Shown here: positions 44,951-53,788 of the stretch, one piece after another | How the letters are laid out: the number at the start of each line of letters is the position of its first letter | Numbering within the stretch: the first letter of the stretch is position 1 | Assembly: GCA_016713405.1 (NCBI GenBank) | Contig: JADJPF010000022.1 | Coordinates: 1-64,000 of the forward strand | DNA length: 64,000 nt | Reading direction: 5' to 3' | Source of the DNA: Blastocatellia bacterium | GTDB lineage: Bacteria; Acidobacteriota; Blastocatellia; Chloracidobacteriales; JADJPF01 | The notes under the pieces: generated by a model | Databases searched by the model: none | The model's input: only the letters and a program-made list of their open reading frames with translations | Told to the model about the DNA's origin: nothing | Position numbers and translations under genes: made by a program

Positions 44951-47368
44951 TTATTTTGTTTTAGGTAGACTTATCATATTAGCAAATAAATGAAAGGCAC
45001 CAGGATTAAAAGCTCTTAACTGACGACTTAAGGCATAGCTAACATAAATATATTGACCTCGACCATGACCTGCTACAAGTAGCCCGCTTTTTAATTCTTC
45101 TTCATCAGGATCAGAACAGGAAAGCAAAGTAAAATAACGTTCATCCCATTCACTAGGAAAATTTAATCCTCGCTCTTGTATCCAGCCTTGAAAATCTGCT
45201 ACTGTAATTTTATTTGGGGAAGTTATCAATGGGTGATCTTTTACTAAAATATCTACTGGTGCATTTTCATTAGTTATTCTTTCATCACCTATTTTAATTG
45301 GATATGGACTTAACTGCTTGTCATTCCAATCGCTTGCACGTTGATAGAAAACTATTAATGTGCCTCCATTACGTACAAAATTGAGTAGTTTTTGATTAGC
45401 TTTTTCTAGTTCAGGATAAGCTAAATAGGCACGATTATCTAAAACTATTGTATTAAAACTACTATTTAAGTTTCCTTCTGTTATTTCCTTTACGGTTATT
45501 TCTCTATTTGATACACCATAAAAATCTAGTGTTTGTGGCAAAGTAAAATCAAAAGTACGTAAATATCCTATATCAACATTAGCTGATAAAACTCGGATTA
45601 AATTCATTCTTAGCTCTTTGCTAACGACTTCTCGGCCATAATCATCTACAAAAATAATTGGTAGTCTAGCTAGTCCTTCTGGTACTGGACGACCTATAGC
45701 AACAAAAAAAGTAACAATACTAGTTGATTGTCCTTCAACTTTTAGCTGTTGTTCTTGAGGTGTAATTTGTATTGGGGGTACAGTTGATGGACGTAACCGA
45801 CCTAAAATAGTAGTACGAGAGCGATTAGTAATCTTTATTTGTACTGGATAAGAATTTGTTTCGCCTGAGTCAGTAATATTAACTAGCTTATTATTAGGGC
45901 TTATTTCCATCTCTATCAATGGATTAACTTCAACTCTAGTTGTGGCAGTTAATAAAATTGGTTCCAAAAGTTCAGGTAAAGAAACTTTAGCAGCAATGTT
46001 TATTTGTGGCTCTAAAAAATCTAAATCATAAATATGATCTACTAAAGGTAAAGTTGTTCGAGCAAATTCATTAAGTTTAAGTGTTAACTCCTGGCTACTA
46101 TTTGCTCCTGCTTCTAAATTGGTGTTTAATTTTGTTTTTTCTTCAAACTCCCAATTCTCTGGTAAAGAAATGCTTATGGGTTTAGCCTCTACAGCTAAAG
46201 CACTGTTATTACTTAATGTTACTGTTGCGCTTAGTTCTTCAGTTGGTGAAACTGTCTCTTTATTAGCAATAACTTTTAATGAAATTTTAGTTAGTAAGAG
46301 TAGAGATTTTTCTAGTTTTCCCGCTAAAACTTTAGCCTTAAAATCATTTTTACCTTCTTCCTTTAAGTATTCTCTCACTATATTAAGAGCTTTAATCAAT
46401 CGACTAATTAACTCTGGAGTAGGCAATTTTGCTGTTTTTTCTGGACTATCTATTTGTTCACCAAAAATAATAGGTTGAATTTTTTTATAAATATCTACTT
46501 CTGTTAACCTTTGCCAAAGTAAATACCAGCGGTTGAAATCCTCATCTACACTTTTAACCAAGTTATGACGGATCATTCTTTCGCCTTTTAGCTCAATTGC
46601 CGGCCAAGGGCCTTGTGTTCGATGTTCTAAACGAGATTGATAACCTATTTGTGAGTAAGGCTGGTTATAAACTTTAGCAATTTGATTAGAATCAAATTCT
46701 GTATCAAAATTTGTCTTGCTTAAAGTACGAGCAAATAGACGCTTGACTTTCCAAGGTTCTAGTCTATTTAATCCGCTAAGTTGTTCAGTAAAAGCATTAC
46801 GATCAGCAGCTAAATCATAAGCTTCTTCTGCTAAAAGCCTTGCTGCTTGATGATGTCCATGTCCAGTTTTGCGGTCATGAACTGTAATAATAATGTCTGG
46901 TTGGTAAGCACGAATAGCTAAAACAAGTCGTCGCAAAGCTTCACGACGATTCCAAATAGTAAAAGTCTCTTGAGCAGACTTAGAAAATCCAAAATCTGGC
47001 ATAGCCAAATTAAAGGTTATTGTATCCAAGCGTTTTGCCATTGCTTGAGTTTCTTTTGCTCTAATCACCGCTAAATCTTGATAAAGTTCTGCTCCCTGGG
47101 AATTTTGCCCACCCTCACCCCTTGTAGCAGTAACTAAAACTGTACGCGCACCATATTTCATGCGGTAATAGGCTAAAGCGTCGCTGTCTTCATCGTCTGG
47201 ATGTGCTGCAATACACATAATAGTAAAAGGAAAGGTTAAATCTAATAATGACTGATAAATAGCTAATTCATTATTATTACTTTGTGCTAAGGTAGAGTTG
47301 ATAGGGAATTTTAATAGAAGTAAATTTAAGGTTAACATTATTATTAAAAGATAGATAAATATTCTCAT
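44951..47368 (-). CDS. Secreted PIG-L (LmbE-like) deacetylase with Ig-like C-terminal region
   Basis: About 805 residues. Signal peptide in MRIFIYLLIIMLTLNLLLL. The zinc site AHPDDE lies at about 55-60, and a second ligand in TGHGHHQAARLL; such enzymes remove N-acetyl groups from sugars. The long C-terminal part holds beta-sandwich segments (LTATTRVEV, SRTTILGRLRPS) and an amidotransferase-like end (GGTLIVFYQRAS). The ATG at 47368 is preferred over a TTG 51 bases upstream that precedes the hydrophobic segment. Acidobacterial-type large PIG-L proteins are common; substrate unknown. Confidence 0.82.
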   Translation of the reverse strand: MRIFIYLLIIMLTLNLLLLKFPINSTLAQSNNNELAIYQSLLDLTFPFTIMCIAAHPDDEDSDALAYYRMKYGARTVLVTATRGEGGQNSQGAELYQDLAVIRAKETQAMAKRLDTITFNLAMPDFGFSKSAQETFTIWNRREALRRLVLAIRAYQPDIIITVHDRKTGHGHHQAARLLAEEAYDLAADRNAFTEQLSGLNRLEPWKVKRLFARTLSKTNFDTEFDSNQIAKVYNQPYSQIGYQSRLEHRTQGPWPAIELKGERMIRHNLVKSVDEDFNRWYLLWQRLTEVDIYKKIQPIIFGEQIDSPEKTAKLPTPELISRLIKALNIVREYLKEEGKNDFKAKVLAGKLEKSLLLLTKISLKVIANKETVSPTEELSATVTLSNNSALAVEAKPISISLPENWEFEEKTKLNTNLEAGANSSQELTLKLNEFARTTLPLVDHIYDLDFLEPQINIAAKVSLPELLEPILLTATTRVEVNPLIEMEISPNNKLVNITDSGETNSYPVQIKITNRSRTTILGRLRPSTVPPIQITPQEQQLKVEGQSTSIVTFFVAIGRPVPEGLARLPIIFVDDYGREVVSKELRMNLIRVLSANVDIGYLRTFDFTLPQTLDFYGVSNREITVKEITEGNLNSSFNTIVLDNRAYLAYPELEKANQKLLNFVRNGGTLIVFYQRASDWNDKQLSPYPIKIGDERITNENAPVDILVKDHPLITSPNKITVADFQGWIQERGLNFPSEWDERYFTLLSCSDPDEEELKSGLLVAGHGRGQYIYVSYALSRQLRAFNPGAFHLFANMISLPKTK

Positions 47369-47555
47369 TTTTTGTAAACCAGAAAAGTAATTAGTTTTTT
47401 TGAAGTTTTGCTTTGACAAAAACTACATTTTGCTAATATTTTTCTAAACAGCAAGTATTGAAACAAAAATTTTGCTTTATAAATAAACTAAACTTAATAT
47501 AATAAGTTGAATTTTTAATTTTCAAATAATATTTAACCAATAGAATCAATAATTT

Positions 47556-48290
47556 ATGGAAAATAATCAAACTGCTTTTCTAACAGCTTATTGGAAATAT
47601 TTAGCAATGCTAAATTATGAAGTAGACCCTAAAATATTGCTTTCACGTCTTCCCGCAGGAACAGAATTAGACACATTTGAGGGAAAAACTTTTGTTAGTA
47701 TGGTTGGATTTCTTTTTCATGACACTAAAGTTTTACGTATACCTATACCTTTTCATCAAGATTTTGAGGAAATCAACTTAAGGTTTTATGTAAGACATAA
47801 AGCTAAAGATGGGGAATGGCGACGCGGAGTAGTTTTTGTTAAGGAAATTGTCCCAAAATTTGCTATTGCTTTTGTTGCTCGTGCAATTTATGAAGAACAT
47901 TATATTTCCATTCCAACTAGACACGCTTTAGAGTTTGACGAAAGTCAAAACCCTAAATTTGTAGCTTATGAATGGGAATATGAAGACAAGTGGCATTCAC
48001 TTAGTGTTAAACCTACAGGTCAATCCTACTCATTAAAACCTGGCTCAGAAGAAGAGTTTATTGCTGAACATTATTGGGGCTATACTCGCCATAGTGATGG
48101 CAGCACAACAGAATATAAAGTTGAACATCCTACATGGAAAGTTTGGTCAGTAAAAGAATCTACATTTGATTGTGATATAGCTGGGCTTTATGGAGCAGAA
48201 TTTAGCGAATTTCTTAAAGTTAAACCTAGTTCTGCATTTCTAGCAGAAGGATCTAATGTTACTGTTTATATGGGAAATAAATTAGATTAA
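47556..48290 (+). CDS. DUF2071 (YqjF-like) protein
   Basis: 244 residues of the acetoacetate-decarboxylase-like YqjF family: LTAYWKYLAMLNYEVDPKILLSRLPAGTELDTFEGKTFVSMVGFLFHDTKV, INLRFYVRHK.KDGEWRRGVVFVKEIVPK, and later FIAEHYWGYTRHSDGST. No catalytic lysine identified by eye. Cytoplasmic. Weak ribosome site. Ends at a bidirectional terminator. Confidence 0.82.
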   Translation: MENNQTAFLTAYWKYLAMLNYEVDPKILLSRLPAGTELDTFEGKTFVSMVGFLFHDTKVLRIPIPFHQDFEEINLRFYVRHKAKDGEWRRGVVFVKEIVPKFAIAFVARAIYEEHYISIPTRHALEFDESQNPKFVAYEWEYEDKWHSLSVKPTGQSYSLKPGSEEEFIAEHYWGYTRHSDGSTTEYKVEHPTWKVWSVKESTFDCDIAGLYGAEFSEFLKVKPSSAFLAEGSNVTVYMGNKLD

Positions 48291-48318
48291 TTACCAAAGT
48301 AATTTTTATTGGTTATTT

Positions 48319-48355
48319 AAGATAAGCAATAGCAATTAAGTTTATTGCTTATCTT
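48319..48355. terminator. Bidirectional hairpin terminator
   Basis: AAGATAAGCAATA and TATTGCTTATCTT form a perfect 13-bp stem with an 11-base loop between the DUF2071 gene and the convergent DUF2934 gene. Confidence 0.75.
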
Positions 48356-48381
48356 AGTTTAGTAAAATTGGAAGGGATTAA

Positions 48382-48780
48382 CTAAGCAAGATCTGTTGCA
48401 ACAGTAGTTTTGCTTCTACCTCTTTTAGCAGCAGGTTTAGCCGCTTCTTTAGCTACAACTTCAGGCTTTACTTCTACTTGTTCAGCTACAATTTCAGCAT
48501 CCTTTTTCTTTCTTGTATAAGTTCTTTTCTTTGGGGCAACTGTGGTTACTTCTATGGAAGCTACTTCCTGGGAAACTTCTGATTTAGTTGCTTCTTCTTT
48601 ATGCTGTGCAGTTTCTTGCATAAGTTCAGCTAATATTTCTGCTTCTGCTTTGAACCAATCTTCGGCTTCTCGTCCAATTTGTCTACCACGTAGTATAAAA
48701 AGTTCATAAGCTCGTCTAGCCACACGATTTCTTACACTAGGATTTTGTTGTAGCTGTTCACGCATTTTGTTTACATCCAT
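48382..48780 (-). CDS. DUF2934-domain protein with basic C-terminal tail
   Basis: 132 residues. The N-terminal ~50 residues carry the DUF2934 signature RVARRAYELFILRGRQIGREAEDWFKAEAEIL. The rest is Lys/Ala/Thr/Glu-rich with basic blocks KKRTYTRKKK and KPAAKRGRSKTT near the end, resembling histone-like tails. A DNA- or nucleoid-associated role is possible, as with the HU gene's tail at the other side of the window, but is inferred. No ribosome site recognised. Confidence 0.7.
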   Translation of the reverse strand: MDVNKMREQLQQNPSVRNRVARRAYELFILRGRQIGREAEDWFKAEAEILAELMQETAQHKEEATKSEVSQEVASIEVTTVAPKKRTYTRKKKDAEIVAEQVEVKPEVVAKEAAKPAAKRGRSKTTVATDLA

Positions 48781-49207
48781 AAAAAACTAACAGTAATAAT
48801 CTGTTAAAGACTAAAACTGCATTTACTCCTAAAATAATAGATTTAACACTACTAAGTTTTACTAGCTTTTTAGTAATGCTTAAGATCATATAACATAATT
48901 TGGTGATGTACTGAAAGTAAAATTCCCAGAAGCTATATTTGCTAACTTATTGCCAAAACTGGCAGATCTGCCACAACTGACAAGTTTTTATTCTGTCAAA
49001 ACTGACAAGTTGCAGCCTTAAAATCTAAGAGTTAATTGACTTAAAACTTAAATTTCTTATTACTGCATTTCTAATTACTACTTCTTTTGCAGCTATTTAC
49101 AACTATTCTTAGTTAATCTATATTTTGCCGTTAAATTTTTGGTACGCATTTTGAAAAACTGTGGGACGAAATACAAATTAATCCTCATAAAGAATAAGGA
49201 AAGTTTT
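48781..49207. promoter_or_regulatory. Repeat-rich control region before the ECF-like sigma gene
   Basis: A perfect palindrome TGGCAGATCTGCCA (48960-48973) is followed by two copies of AACTGACAAGTT (48975-48986 and 49000-49011), 25 bases apart, and TGTCA/TGACA inverted halves between them. They lie about 195-250 bases before the sigma gene, which suits a regulator site. The remainder holds no gene. Confidence 0.5.
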
Positions 49208-50002
49208 ATGTTGCCCACAAATAATACTAATATTAAGTACCGTATAAAAACTAGCAGAAAATCTCTTTTTCGAGCAAATAATATAACCTCAATAAATTCA
49301 ACTGATTATCAAAATATCTCTAGTTTAGAATTAATAAAACTATGTAGCCAACCTAAAAACGAAGCCGCATGGCAAGAGTTTTATCAAAGATTTAATCCTT
49401 ATATTGAAGTTTATATTAAAAAAGCATGGAAAATCCGTACTTCTTCTAGCAATTTAATGAACCCAATAATAAAAGAAACCATTGCTGATTTAATTCAAGA
49501 AGTTTATGTCAAACTACTTGAATCTAACCGTCAAGCGTTACAACAATTTCAAGGAGAAACAGAAGGCTCTTTTCTAGCTTATTTATCAAAAATAGCCTCC
49601 AACATAGTTTCAGAACATTTTCGCAAGCAACTAGCTGATAAACGGCGTGGTGCAGAAATGTCTATAGAAATGCTTTTAGACAAAGCAGAATGTGAAAAGT
49701 CAGGTAGCCAAGAAATTACTCATTTATTTTTATCAACTGATGGAGAAAAGGAATTTTTAAGAGATTTACGTAACTATCAAATTTCTCAATTAGTTGAAAA
49801 ATTTTTAGCTGGTACTAACAGACAACGAGACATATTAATTTTTAGATCCTGTTTATTAGCTGGTATGTCTGCCAAACAAGTAATTGAAGCGGAAAATTTA
49901 GACTTAAAAACTAGTAGTGTAGAATCCATTTTGCGGCGTATCAAAGACAAATTACGCCAAACCCTAAAAACTAAAACCAATATGTCTCAATTAGCTGCAT
50001 AA
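49208..50002 (+). CDS. ECF-like sigma-70 family RNA polymerase sigma factor
   Basis: 264 residues from the ATG preceded by AAGGAAAG. Region 2-like segment: SLELIKLCSQPKNEAAWQEFYQRFNPYIEVYIKKA...ETIADLIQEVYVKLLESN, then FLAYLSKIASNIVSEHFRKQ. Region 4-like segment: RDILIFRSCLLAGMSAKQVIEAENLDLKTSSVESILRRIKDKLR. No anti-sigma gene follows; the next gene, separated by a terminator, is a histidine kinase. Its regulon is unknown. Confidence 0.78.
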   Translation: MLPTNNTNIKYRIKTSRKSLFRANNITSINSTDYQNISSLELIKLCSQPKNEAAWQEFYQRFNPYIEVYIKKAWKIRTSSSNLMNPIIKETIADLIQEVYVKLLESNRQALQQFQGETEGSFLAYLSKIASNIVSEHFRKQLADKRRGAEMSIEMLLDKAECEKSGSQEITHLFLSTDGEKEFLRDLRNYQISQLVEKFLAGTNRQRDILIFRSCLLAGMSAKQVIEAENLDLKTSSVESILRRIKDKLRQTLKTKTNMSQLAA

Positions 50003-50029
50003 AAAATAATTAAAACCTCTTAACTAACC

Positions 50030-50056
50030 AAGGGTGCATAGCTTGCACCCTTTTTC
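50030..50056 (+). terminator. Rho-independent terminator
   Basis: AAGGGTGCA pairs with TGCACCCTT (9 bp) around TAGCT, followed by TTTCTTTT. It isolates the sigma gene from the histidine kinase gene. Confidence 0.85.
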
Positions 50057-50109
50057 TTTTGTTAGAATCCTATTATCCAAATCATTAACTTTAATCTAAA
50101 GGGGTAGTT

Positions 50110-52344
50110 ATGAACAATGAGACAGCACCAAACCCTGATGGGCGAGGTCGTCGCTACCAAGTAATTTTTCTAACTATAACCACTTTTGTAGTAATTGCTC
50201 TATTAGTTGCTTTAGGTACAGTTAAACCATTAATTCCTATTCCAGAGCGTTCTAGCGACACATTAATACTTTACGCGCTTTCTTCTATTAACTTTATTGC
50301 ATCATTAGTTTTACTAGCAATTTTAACCCGTAATTTGCTTAAACTCCGACGTGCGCGGGCCGAACAACGTCTTGGGTCAAAGTTTAAGACTAAAATGGTA
50401 ATATTTTCTATTGGAATTTCTTTACTACCAGCAATTTTACAGTTTTTCTTTGCCTATGGACTTCTTAATACAAGTTTAGATATATGGTTTAGTTCACCTG
50501 CAAATAAATTTTATGCGAGTGCCACTAATATGCAGCAAGTCTTTTTACAACGTCAGTTAGAAGACCTTTCACAAATTAGCCGTACTCTACTTCGTGTTAC
50601 TGGACTGCGTGGCCGACAACAAGATTTAATTTTAGATGATATAGAAAAACGTCTTTTACAAAGAGAATATAGTAATCAACAACTGCGCCTACTTGAAGTT
50701 AACTTGTTAGATAAAACCGTTTTTCTTCAAAACACTGAACCCATAATAAATCCTAAAGAATTAGCTGAGGCCCGTAGCGCAGTTAGTTTAGGTAATGCTT
50801 ATGCTCGCTGGACGACTGGCGACGATTCCCGCACTTTTTATTTAATAATTGGTCAACCAATCAACCAAACTAGTAAATCCATTGGAGGAATTTTTTTAGT
50901 TAAACAGCTTCCTCAAAATTTAGCAGATATGTTTGTTGAAGTAGCTAAACAAGGTGAAGACCGAGATCGTCTTTCCCGTAATGCTAAACAGCTTAAAATC
51001 ACTAATTTATATCTGTTAGGTGCAATGACATTACTGCTTATTTTTGCTGCTACATGGATTGCTCTTTATGTTGCTAATGGCATTACCGTCCCAATTCAAG
51101 CCCTAGCCGAGGCTACACAAGCTTTAACTCGTGGTAATTTTGATATTAGGGTTCTTTGTCCAGCAGAAGATGAGCTAGCAAGTCTTGTACAGTCCTTTAA
51201 TCAAATGGCTGCACAATTAAGCGAAAATCGACATAACTTAGACCTTGCAGCTAAAGAACAACGTGAAACCAATCGAGCATTAGAAGAACGCCGCCGCTAT
51301 ATTGAAACTATTTTGCAAAGCTTATCAACTGGCATTATTTCTTTAGATAATGAACATAAGATGATTACTATTAATCAAGCAGCCCTTAATATTTTATGTT
51401 TAGATTCTGCTCCACCAACCAAAACACCTATAACTGACTTATTTGCAATAGATAACCAAAAAGAAATTAATTATTTAGTTAGAAAAGCTCGCCGTGTTGG
51501 ACAAATTAACCAAGAATTAGAAATTCACAATCAAAACTCCATACTTCATACTTCCTTAACCATCACTGCCTTACGAGATAAAAATGGTGTTTTCCAAGGC
51601 TCTGTATTAATGATTGAAGATATTTCAGATTTGATTGCTGCCCAACGTAGCGCAGTTTGGAGCGAAGTAGCCCGACGCATGGCACATGAAATAAAAAATC
51701 CTCTTACTCCAATACAACTTTGTGCTGAACGAATAGCAAAAAATTCCCAAAAAGTTGCTAATTCCTTAGAATCTAAGTATTTACATGTCGTTGAAGAATG
51801 CACCACTACCATTAAACAAGAAGTTGGAACACTACAAAGAATGGTAGATGAGTTTTCCCGTTTTGCCCGCTTACCTCAAGTTCAATTACAACCAGGCTCA
51901 CTAAACCAAGTTATTGTAGAAACTTTAAAACTATATGAAGAACGTCTTGATGAAGTAAAAATTACCACTAACCTTTCTGAGAAATTACCCTTAATTAACT
52001 TAGATAAAGAACAAATTAAGCGTGTGATGGTTAATTTAATCGACAATGCAGCAGAATCTATGCAAGATACAAAAGAAAAACTACTGTCTATTACTACAGA
52101 ATTTTTTTCAGACAAAGAATTAATTCGCCTAACTGTTAGCGATACAGGTCATGGAATCAATGTAGAAGATAGAGAAAAGCTTTTTCAGCCCTATTTTTCT
52201 ACTCGTAAACGTGGCACAGGTCTTGGTTTAGCAATTGTTAGTCATATTGTTAATGACCATATGGGAAAAATTAGAGTAGAAGATAACTTGCCTGTTGGAA
52301 CTAAATTTATTGTTGAGTTACCAATTACTAATAAAATAGAGTAG
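50110..52344 (+). CDS. NtrY-like sensor histidine kinase
   Basis: 744 residues in the inner membrane. Three membrane helices near the N-terminus (VIFLTITTFVVIALLVALG, INFIASLVLLAILT, MVIFSIGISLLPAILQFF), an extracytoplasmic stretch, a fourth near 298-320, then HAMP, PAS, HisKA and ATPase domains. Phospho-His526 is in RRMAHEIKNPLTPIQLCAERI; N box VNLIDNAAES, G boxes DTGHGIN and GTGLGLAIV. The NtrY-like architecture fits nitrogen or redox sensing, but no partner response regulator lies adjacent, and a link to the glnA region 5 kb away is only possible. Confidence 0.92.
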   Translation: MNNETAPNPDGRGRRYQVIFLTITTFVVIALLVALGTVKPLIPIPERSSDTLILYALSSINFIASLVLLAILTRNLLKLRRARAEQRLGSKFKTKMVIFSIGISLLPAILQFFFAYGLLNTSLDIWFSSPANKFYASATNMQQVFLQRQLEDLSQISRTLLRVTGLRGRQQDLILDDIEKRLLQREYSNQQLRLLEVNLLDKTVFLQNTEPIINPKELAEARSAVSLGNAYARWTTGDDSRTFYLIIGQPINQTSKSIGGIFLVKQLPQNLADMFVEVAKQGEDRDRLSRNAKQLKITNLYLLGAMTLLLIFAATWIALYVANGITVPIQALAEATQALTRGNFDIRVLCPAEDELASLVQSFNQMAAQLSENRHNLDLAAKEQRETNRALEERRRYIETILQSLSTGIISLDNEHKMITINQAALNILCLDSAPPTKTPITDLFAIDNQKEINYLVRKARRVGQINQELEIHNQNSILHTSLTITALRDKNGVFQGSVLMIEDISDLIAAQRSAVWSEVARRMAHEIKNPLTPIQLCAERIAKNSQKVANSLESKYLHVVEECTTTIKQEVGTLQRMVDEFSRFARLPQVQLQPGSLNQVIVETLKLYEERLDEVKITTNLSEKLPLINLDKEQIKRVMVNLIDNAAESMQDTKEKLLSITTEFFSDKELIRLTVSDTGHGINVEDREKLFQPYFSTRKRGTGLGLAIVSHIVNDHMGKIRVEDNLPVGTKFIVELPITNKIE

Positions 52345-52374
52345 TGGTTAATTCTATACACTATTTACTTAATG

Positions 52375-52704
52375 TTATTTTCCCTTTTCATTAGCATCTT
52401 TAATTCGTAGGCTAATTAAATCTGGTTTTGTGCTAATCCATTCAGTAAACTTTTTAATTTCAGGATGTTCCAGCAATTTCTCTACCGTGTTGTAATCATA
52501 TTCAAGCTGTTTTTCTGTTAAATGGGCGTGAATATTGCGATGGCAAGGCCGACAAAGCAAAACTAATCGTTCACGGACTTCTTTGCGATCAAAAATTTTC
52601 TTATTCTTTTTATTTTTATGCCTTGTACGAGGAATCAAATGATGTCTAGTTAAATTAGGCACATCTCTTTTACATAAATCACAAATTTTTGCTTCTTCAC
52701 TCAT
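52375..52704 (-). CDS. Small HNH endonuclease
   Basis: 109 residues from MSEEAKICDLCKRD. HNH fold: CxxC (CDLC), HH in LTRHHLIP, a second Cys pair CRPCHRNIHAHLTEKQ with the last His of the motif. Zinc-finger type, DNA-cutting. Encoded 58 bases after the cytosine methyltransferase gene on the same strand, so it could be the restriction enzyme of a small type II system; repair-type HNH is an alternative. Confidence 0.85.
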   Translation of the reverse strand: MSEEAKICDLCKRDVPNLTRHHLIPRTRHKNKKNKKIFDRKEVRERLVLLCRPCHRNIHAHLTEKQLEYDYNTVEKLLEHPEIKKFTEWISTKPDLISLRIKDANEKGK

Positions 52705-52762
52705 AAAATTTATAACCACAAGATATCATTTAATTTATTGTAGTCTCTTTTACTAAAAAATT

Positions 52763-53788
52763 TTAAAAACCCATTTCTAAAGCCATTTGAACCATTTCTT
52801 GTACAACTTCTTTATTTTCTTTCATAGCTTTTATCATTTGATTTGCAATAGCTTTTATAACAGGAACTGTTACAGAATTTCCAGCAACTTTGCGACATTG
52901 TGAGTAGGGAATATTAATTACAAAGTCATCAGGAAAGCCTTGTAATCTTAGCATTTCCCTATCCGTCAACCGCCTAACCCCATTTACTACCAAATAGTTA
53001 TAACTTCCTTCAGCACGTAAAGCACAAGAATAAGGTAAAGGTGAAATGTTCCCTCCAATATTTTCATGCCAAATAGATGGATTTGGTGGAATAATTTTTA
53101 GTGCGTTAAACCTTTTTTGTTTAAGCTCTTCAGAAAGAAAATAGTTTTTTGGTATTTCCTCATCTTTTTGCAAGATTGCGGACAAAGGTTTGTAATAACC
53201 TAACGGTTTAGGAAACTTAAAATCAATCGGCGATAAAAAACCAACAATATAAATTCGTTCTCTTTTTTGTGGAATACCAAAATCAAGTGAATTCAACACT
53301 TTATGATAAATTTTATAGCCTAATTGGTTTAGTTTTTCAGTAATTACTGCAAAAGTTCTACCTTCATTATGTGATGTAAGCCTTTTGACATTTTCAAGCA
53401 AAAAAGCTTGTGGTCTTTTTGTAGCTAAAATGGACTCAATATTAAAAAATAATGTTCCTCTAGTATCTGTAAAACCTTGTTGTTTGCCTGCAATGCTAAA
53501 GGGCTGACATGGGAAACCTGCTAACAAAATGTCATGATCTGGAATATCTTTGGCATCAATTAAATTGATATCTCCAAAAGGAATTTCTCCAAAATTAGCT
53601 TTATACATTTTTTGTGCATATTTATCCCATTCAGAAGAAAAAACTGTTTTACAACCAAAGGATTCAAAAGCTAATCGCATTCCTCCTATACCAGCAAAAA
53701 GATCGATTATTTTATATGGTTTCTTTATTGCTAAATTACTAAATTCTGTAAAATCTATCATTTTTACTCTTCTTAAACTGTTTTCCAT
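52763..53788 (-). CDS. DNA (cytosine-5) methyltransferase
   Basis: 341 residues. Motif I FAGIGGMR (31-38), motif IV GFPCQPFS (catalytic Cys94), ENVKRLTSHNEG (VI), PQKRERIYIVGF (VIII), and the last motifs RLTDREMLRLQGFPDDF and KVAGNSVTVPVI. Target-recognition part between 200 and 275; its specificity cannot be read. The ATG overlaps the aminotransferase stop by one base (TAATG), so translation is coupled; an alternative ATG 27 bases in has AAGAAG before it. Confidence 0.95.
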   Translation of the reverse strand: MENSLRRVKMIDFTEFSNLAIKKPYKIIDLFAGIGGMRLAFESFGCKTVFSSEWDKYAQKMYKANFGEIPFGDINLIDAKDIPDHDILLAGFPCQPFSIAGKQQGFTDTRGTLFFNIESILATKRPQAFLLENVKRLTSHNEGRTFAVITEKLNQLGYKIYHKVLNSLDFGIPQKRERIYIVGFLSPIDFKFPKPLGYYKPLSAILQKDEEIPKNYFLSEELKQKRFNALKIIPPNPSIWHENIGGNISPLPYSCALRAEGSYNYLVVNGVRRLTDREMLRLQGFPDDFVINIPYSQCRKVAGNSVTVPVIKAIANQMIKAMKENKEVVQEMVQMALEMGF

